In this document: piece by piece, positions 62,401 to 64,000 of the stretch
Numbering within the stretch: position 1 is the first letter of the stretch
Layout: every line of letters starts with the position of its first letter
Origin: Mycobacterium paraterrae
GTDB taxonomy: Bacteria > Actinomycetota > Actinomycetes > Mycobacteriales > Mycobacteriaceae
DNA: 64,000 nt
Assembly (NCBI RefSeq): GCF_022430545.2
Contig: NZ_CP092488.2
Span: 806,001 to 870,000 of the forward strand
Direction: 5' to 3'
Program-made: the position numbers and the translations under genes
Notes under the pieces: generated by a model
What the model was told of the DNA's origin: nothing
Seen by the model: only the letters and a program-made list of their open reading frames with translations
Databases searched by the model: none

Positions 62401-64000
62401 TACAAGCCGTCGACATTTACCTCGACGATCGCCGCCGAGTAGTGAACGCAGGAATTCGGCGTGGCCGGGATGCGGCGGTCCAAGATGCACGCGCCAACGC
62501 GGACGTAGGGGCCAACAAGGTAGCGTCGAGCGTTATCGCAACACGCGGCGAACGCCTCGCCCTTTGCCGTGCCCGATACTCGGGTAGCGCCGAGCCACCC
62601 GAGACGTTTCACGTCGATGTCCTCAGCATCTACGAGATCGACGCCGACGAGCGGATCGCCGCGATCGTCACGTTTGGCCTCAATGACTTCGATGCCGCGA
62701 TCGCCGAGCTTGACGCTCGCTACCTGGCCGGGGAAGCGGCCGACCACGCGAACGCCTGGTCGATAGTCGCGGGTTGCTACGCCGCGCTGAACCGGCGTGA
62801 AATCCCCGGCACAACGACAAACTTCGTCAACGTTGACCACAGAAGGCGTACGACACCGTTCGCGGCCGGGGACGTCAAGGCCTACACCCGCGCCGCCTGG
62901 AGCCAAATCCCGGATATCAGCTTCCTCATCGAATCCGTGCATCAGTTGAGCGATCTCGGCGCCGTCATCACTCACGCGCTCCGTGGGACCTCACAAGAGG
63001 GCTTCGAGGCGGAGTGGCGCGAAATCCATCTCATGACGCTCGACGGCGACCTCTTCAATCGCAGCGAATTCTTCGACGAGGCAGACCTGAACGCGGCGCT
63101 TGCCACGTTCGAGGAGCTAAACCGGCCCACAACGCATTTGGAGAACACGGCAAGCCGAGTGGATACGCGCTTTCAGGCGTGCTTCGCCGCCCGCGACTGG
63201 GACGCAATGGCCGCGATGGTGTCCGATGGCTTTTCGATCGAAGATCGGCGTCGAGTCGTGAACATGGGGAACTTGCAGGGTCGAGATGCCGAAATCGGCG
63301 TGCACTCATACGCGGTTGTCGGATCCGAGAATGTGACATCAACGGTCATTGCGACGCGCGCACAGCGTCTCGCCCTAAGTCATTACCGATTCTCGGGACC
63401 CGACCAACGGCCCGACGCATTCCGCATCGAGATGCTCGCGCTCGTCGAGATCGATGCCAATGACCGGATGGCAGCGGTCGTCGTGTTCGACGCCGACGAC
63501 ATGGACGCCGCCATTGCCGAACTTGATGCCCGCTTTCTCACCGGCGAAGCGTCGGCCCACGCGCATGTGTGGTCGGTGATCGCCAGTGCCATTGCTGCGC
63601 ACAATCGGCGCGAACTCGCCCCAACGACACCGGATGTGGTGAGTATCGACCATCGGCGCGTGGCGGCGTTTGCGCCGGGCGAAGGCATCGAATACCTCCG
63701 CGCTGGTTGGGACCTCGACCAAATCCTCAATATCTACATCGAGACAGCACATCGCTTGAACGATCTCGGCGCGGTTTTCACCTGGACTGGACAAGGAAAA
63801 TCACACGAGGGCTTCACCGCCGACTGGCGCGGCGCCATCCTGATGACGGTTGACGGCGAAATGGTCGCCCGTAGCGAGGTATTCGACGAGAAAGACCTAG
63901 AGACAGCTCTCGCAACATTCGATCAGCTCACCCGGTCGGAGCCGCGGCTGGAAAACGCGGCAACGCGGACGTTGAACCGCGTACACGCGTACTTCGCCGC
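56445..64000 (+). CDS. Giant SARP/BTAD-cyclase-STAND regulator with C-terminal SnoaL-like array, incomplete
   Basis: The frame is open from GTG 56445 (or GTG 56427, six codons earlier) to the edge: at least 2518 residues. Domains: winged helix (1-95) and BTAD (97-245) as in SARP/AfsR; class III cyclase (about 250-420) with metal Asp262 and Asp307 and N365/R369 in VNRAARL; STAND ATPase with Walker A GEPGVGKT (Lys487) and Walker B LILDDLHW (Asp597, Asp598); TPR-like helices (about 800-1260); then a half unit and at least four about 270-residue repeats of SnoaL/NTF2-like type. It may sense a small molecule, make cAMP or bind nucleotide, and regulate transcription (inference). It replaces, next to gltA2, the LuxR/cyclase genes I recall in M. 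tuberculosis. Confidence 0.75.
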   Translation, partial: MELGVLGPLQVRQDGVPVAVPGTKPRAILTMLGLQSGSVVSADTLVELLWGENPPRTAAKALQTHISLLRRALGDGFVLTEGSGWTLADSDVDAARYKAAARLGRDAAAAGDSSRAVARFDEALALWRGIPELPDGHRGRSEKTRWVEGHAALVEDRAEALLATGRAAEVIGDLEAAVAEAPLRERRWGQLMRALYRAGRQGEALAAYQRARSLLADELGVDPGPELRRIEAAIVAQDASLDVPAARNLPAVTRAVTFLLTDIEGSTVAWEADATAMGVALARHDELVERVVTSRGGLLIKTRGEGDATFSVFDRPSAAAAAAIELQDAIVHEPWALREPMRVRVALHTGEAELRDGDYFGRAVNRAARLRSLAEGGQILCSGATAELVIDSLPDDVLLIDLGMRQLKNLTRPEHVFELRLETADDHRQEVAPEAPIERPSLPAVLAGHGPFVGRGHELGQLFSVWQTTLAGGTNAALIAGEPGVGKTRLAGEWSRQAYEQGALVIYGRCDEDLGAAYQPFAEALRSLVPCLASKGLRGLRGVEALLALVPGLTDVLPDLAAPTRSDPDTERYALFDAVVAVCELACASSPVVLILDDLHWAAKPTLLLLRHLLRFGDHARMQIVGTYRGTDLDRTHPLAAMLADLHRDGTACRIQLGGLDENDVTTYVAEAGYDDEELARALASVTGGNPFFLIEALRHVDESGGVWDPSTLPQGVRETVSRRLSRLSVETNTALAAAAVVGSRFSVDLVEQVVDEDLVDAFDEACKAGLVIEEPGGRYRFNHAIVRQSLLAELPSVRRLRLHQRIAVTLETRSGADDELLADLAYHYFECAWAGNAAKAVDYCRRAADQAMARLGYEGAADLYDHALHALEEIDDELPDRDDQVADLLVARCEALLAAGDVTTATGAVAQLQRATADSARLAAWATCFDGELAMLVHPERLDEIETALAAAASTLAELNDAAGEAKAHTVRATCLARLGRVGDCEIALDDALTAARRAGEHRRVNAVLAGAPLAALWGPNPVPRAGGRCLDVVRLLRITTDSPAVEATSTRCQAVLEAFRGRAEAARRMIDSARRTVTELGLRHALVEVEQFSGIVELVAGDPAAAEPHLRQAYNGFRRMGLDADTAETAALLGRACLALDREAEADELCTESQLLAGHALKPAIAWRTLRAQLLSRRGDHDQARRIAEAAVALAERTDALVDHGDACLSLATVLSTAGDDTAARATAEQAANLYERKGAAALAERARSLLGERDLPSVPAPPEAPGVKPDNAAVRVGERVMDAIHRNAWDEVERLFAPTASVESRRKVVGFKAPSAVVRSGNRRDFETGATRVDHVIIAARGDRLALARLVAGTADTSPGAPRDEYLQLYSIDEEGRIASQVWFDVEDIDAAVAELDSLHIRFEQEQSQTRWLENSATRADDRFEELFAERRWDEIGALLTDDIRVEDRRKGVRRQSNDRAAELTSIRAIADLGGERFTCTPLALRGDRVCLSHLRLEGSDARPDKFDAGGLIVDALSITEVDADGMIVARTHFDADDFEAAIAELDSRYLAGEAAPYAHTWSVIMGAYAAVNRHEIAPTTTDFASMDHRQGTKFAPGELIAYLRATWDLEQQDRTYIEAVHRLDTFEAVVTHVTRGSSRDGFDAEWREVFLLAIQGELLSRCELFDESDIDRALERFDQLSLPTPGLENAATLVLKDYLARFAARDWDVMAETLADNFVTDDRRRVVNAGVRRGRDAEIANMRSFADFGMLDITPTAIATRGERLVLCRHSVSFHDGTEPSSDVIGVVEIDVDNRILAHVMFDADDFDSALEELDARYAAGEAAVHAEVWSAIAEVFAALNRGEMPLASTNLVDVDHRSLAVIGSGGLMAHLQAASEDTPGGRIYIETVHRLTDLGAVTTHVAKLTSREGFDAEWRIASLFMVSGGLVERYKFFDEADLDRAITRFDQLSRPTPGSGNAASQVAERFLLYFGSCNFDAMAQLQAVDIYLDDRRRVVNAGIRRGRDAAVQDARANADVGANKVASSVIATRGERLALCRARYSGSAEPPETFHVDVLSIYEIDADERIAAIVTFGLNDFDAAIAELDARYLAGEAADHANAWSIVAGCYAALNRREIPGTTTNFVNVDHRRRTTPFAAGDVKAYTRAAWSQIPDISFLIESVHQLSDLGAVITHALRGTSQEGFEAEWREIHLMTLDGDLFNRSEFFDEADLNAALATFEELNRPTTHLENTASRVDTRFQACFAARDWDAMAAMVSDGFSIEDRRRVVNMGNLQGRDAEIGVHSYAVVGSENVTSTVIATRAQRLALSHYRFSGPDQRPDAFRIEMLALVEIDANDRMAAVVVFDADDMDAAIAELDARFLTGEASAHAHVWSVIASAIAAHNRRELAPTTPDVVSIDHRRVAAFAPGEGIEYLRAGWDLDQILNIYIETAHRLNDLGAVFTWTGQGKSHEGFTADWRGAILMTVDGEMVARSEVFDEKDLETALATFDQLTRSEPRLENAATRTLNRVHAYFA
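60690..64000 (+). repeat. Tandem about 270-residue protein repeats (SnoaL/NTF2-like pairs)
   Basis: The boundary motif L-E-N-A-A/S recurs at 60690, 61515, 62322 (as S-G-N-A-A), 63138 and 63948: 275, 269, 272 and 270 residues apart. Each unit has two related halves, ending in FDADDFDAAIAELDARYLAGEA and FDEADLDRALERFDQLS respectively. Other shared blocks are DDRRRVVNAG, IATRGERLVL, HRLTDLGAV and GFDAEWRE. A lone half unit precedes the array from about 60246. The array continues past the window. Confidence 0.8.

Overview
The window looks like a slow-growing, non-tuberculous Mycobacterium. The DNA is very GC-rich. It carries a PGRS glycine-rich protein, a DUF222/HNH (13E12-type) protein, F420-dependent luciferase-like enzymes, a DUF732 protein, LigD/Ku, PrrAB, GltA2, EchA6 and AccD3. 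From memory of M. tuberculosis H37Rv, two core blocks keep gene order: LigD/Ku through an SDR, a DapB-like protein and MntH (around Rv0938-Rv0923c), and thiolase/carotenoid oxygenase through GltA2 (around Rv0914c-Rv0896). Extra modules interrupt both blocks. Gene-order comparisons are recalled, not searched. No gene-free stretch exceeds about 300 bp.

1-7.7 kb: a secreted PGRS protein with 660-bp internal repeats, a Pro/Thr/Gly lipoprotein, a secreted heptad-repeat protein, a DUF4242 protein and a 917-residue LuxR-type STAND ATPase regulator. Three minus-strand promoters here share a CAGGG-N4-CCCTG palindrome at a nearly constant distance from a TANNNT -10 element, which suggests a local regulon.

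7.7-16.7 kb: an AurF-like diiron oxygenase overlaps a reduced FMO-like/DUF4873 protein. Next come a CheB / STAS-HATPase / CheR-PAS cassette with no chemotaxis genes, a GAF-ANTAR regulator, an LLM oxidoreductase, a glyoxalase-like protein and RNase HI.

16.7-24.8 kb: divergent ligD and ku (non-homologous end joining) are separated by a four-gene polyol cassette: two mannitol-dehydrogenase-family enzymes, a HAD hydrolase and a PfkB sugar kinase.

24.8-38.8 kb: small secreted or membrane proteins, an HNH/DUF222 protein, a pair of secreted Cys-rich paralogues, an SDR and DapB-like pair, mntH with a DtxR-like operator, a gamma-glutamylcyclotransferase/poly-gamma-glutamate hydrolase fusion, an LLM enzyme, a CobW GTPase with an unusual start, tRNA-Arg(CCT), an acyltransferase, a Gly/Asn-rich repeat protein and a rhodanese.

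38.9-56.3 kb: a thiolase, carotenoid oxygenase and double-HxlR regulator operon; a membrane protein; a Rv0909/Rv0910-like toxin-antitoxin pair; a metallo-beta-lactamase-fold hydrolase; echA6; a sulfatase coupled to accD3; a TetR/FAD-monooxygenase pair with palindromic operators; prrA-prrB; an FKBP; DUF2630; a phytoene-dehydrogenase-like protein; and gltA2.

56.4-64 kb: one uninterrupted reading frame of at least 2518 residues runs off the right edge. It joins a SARP/BTAD DNA-binding region, a class III nucleotide cyclase domain, a STAND ATPase, a helical repeat region and a tandem array of about 270-residue SnoaL/NTF2-like units. This is the most unusual object in the window.
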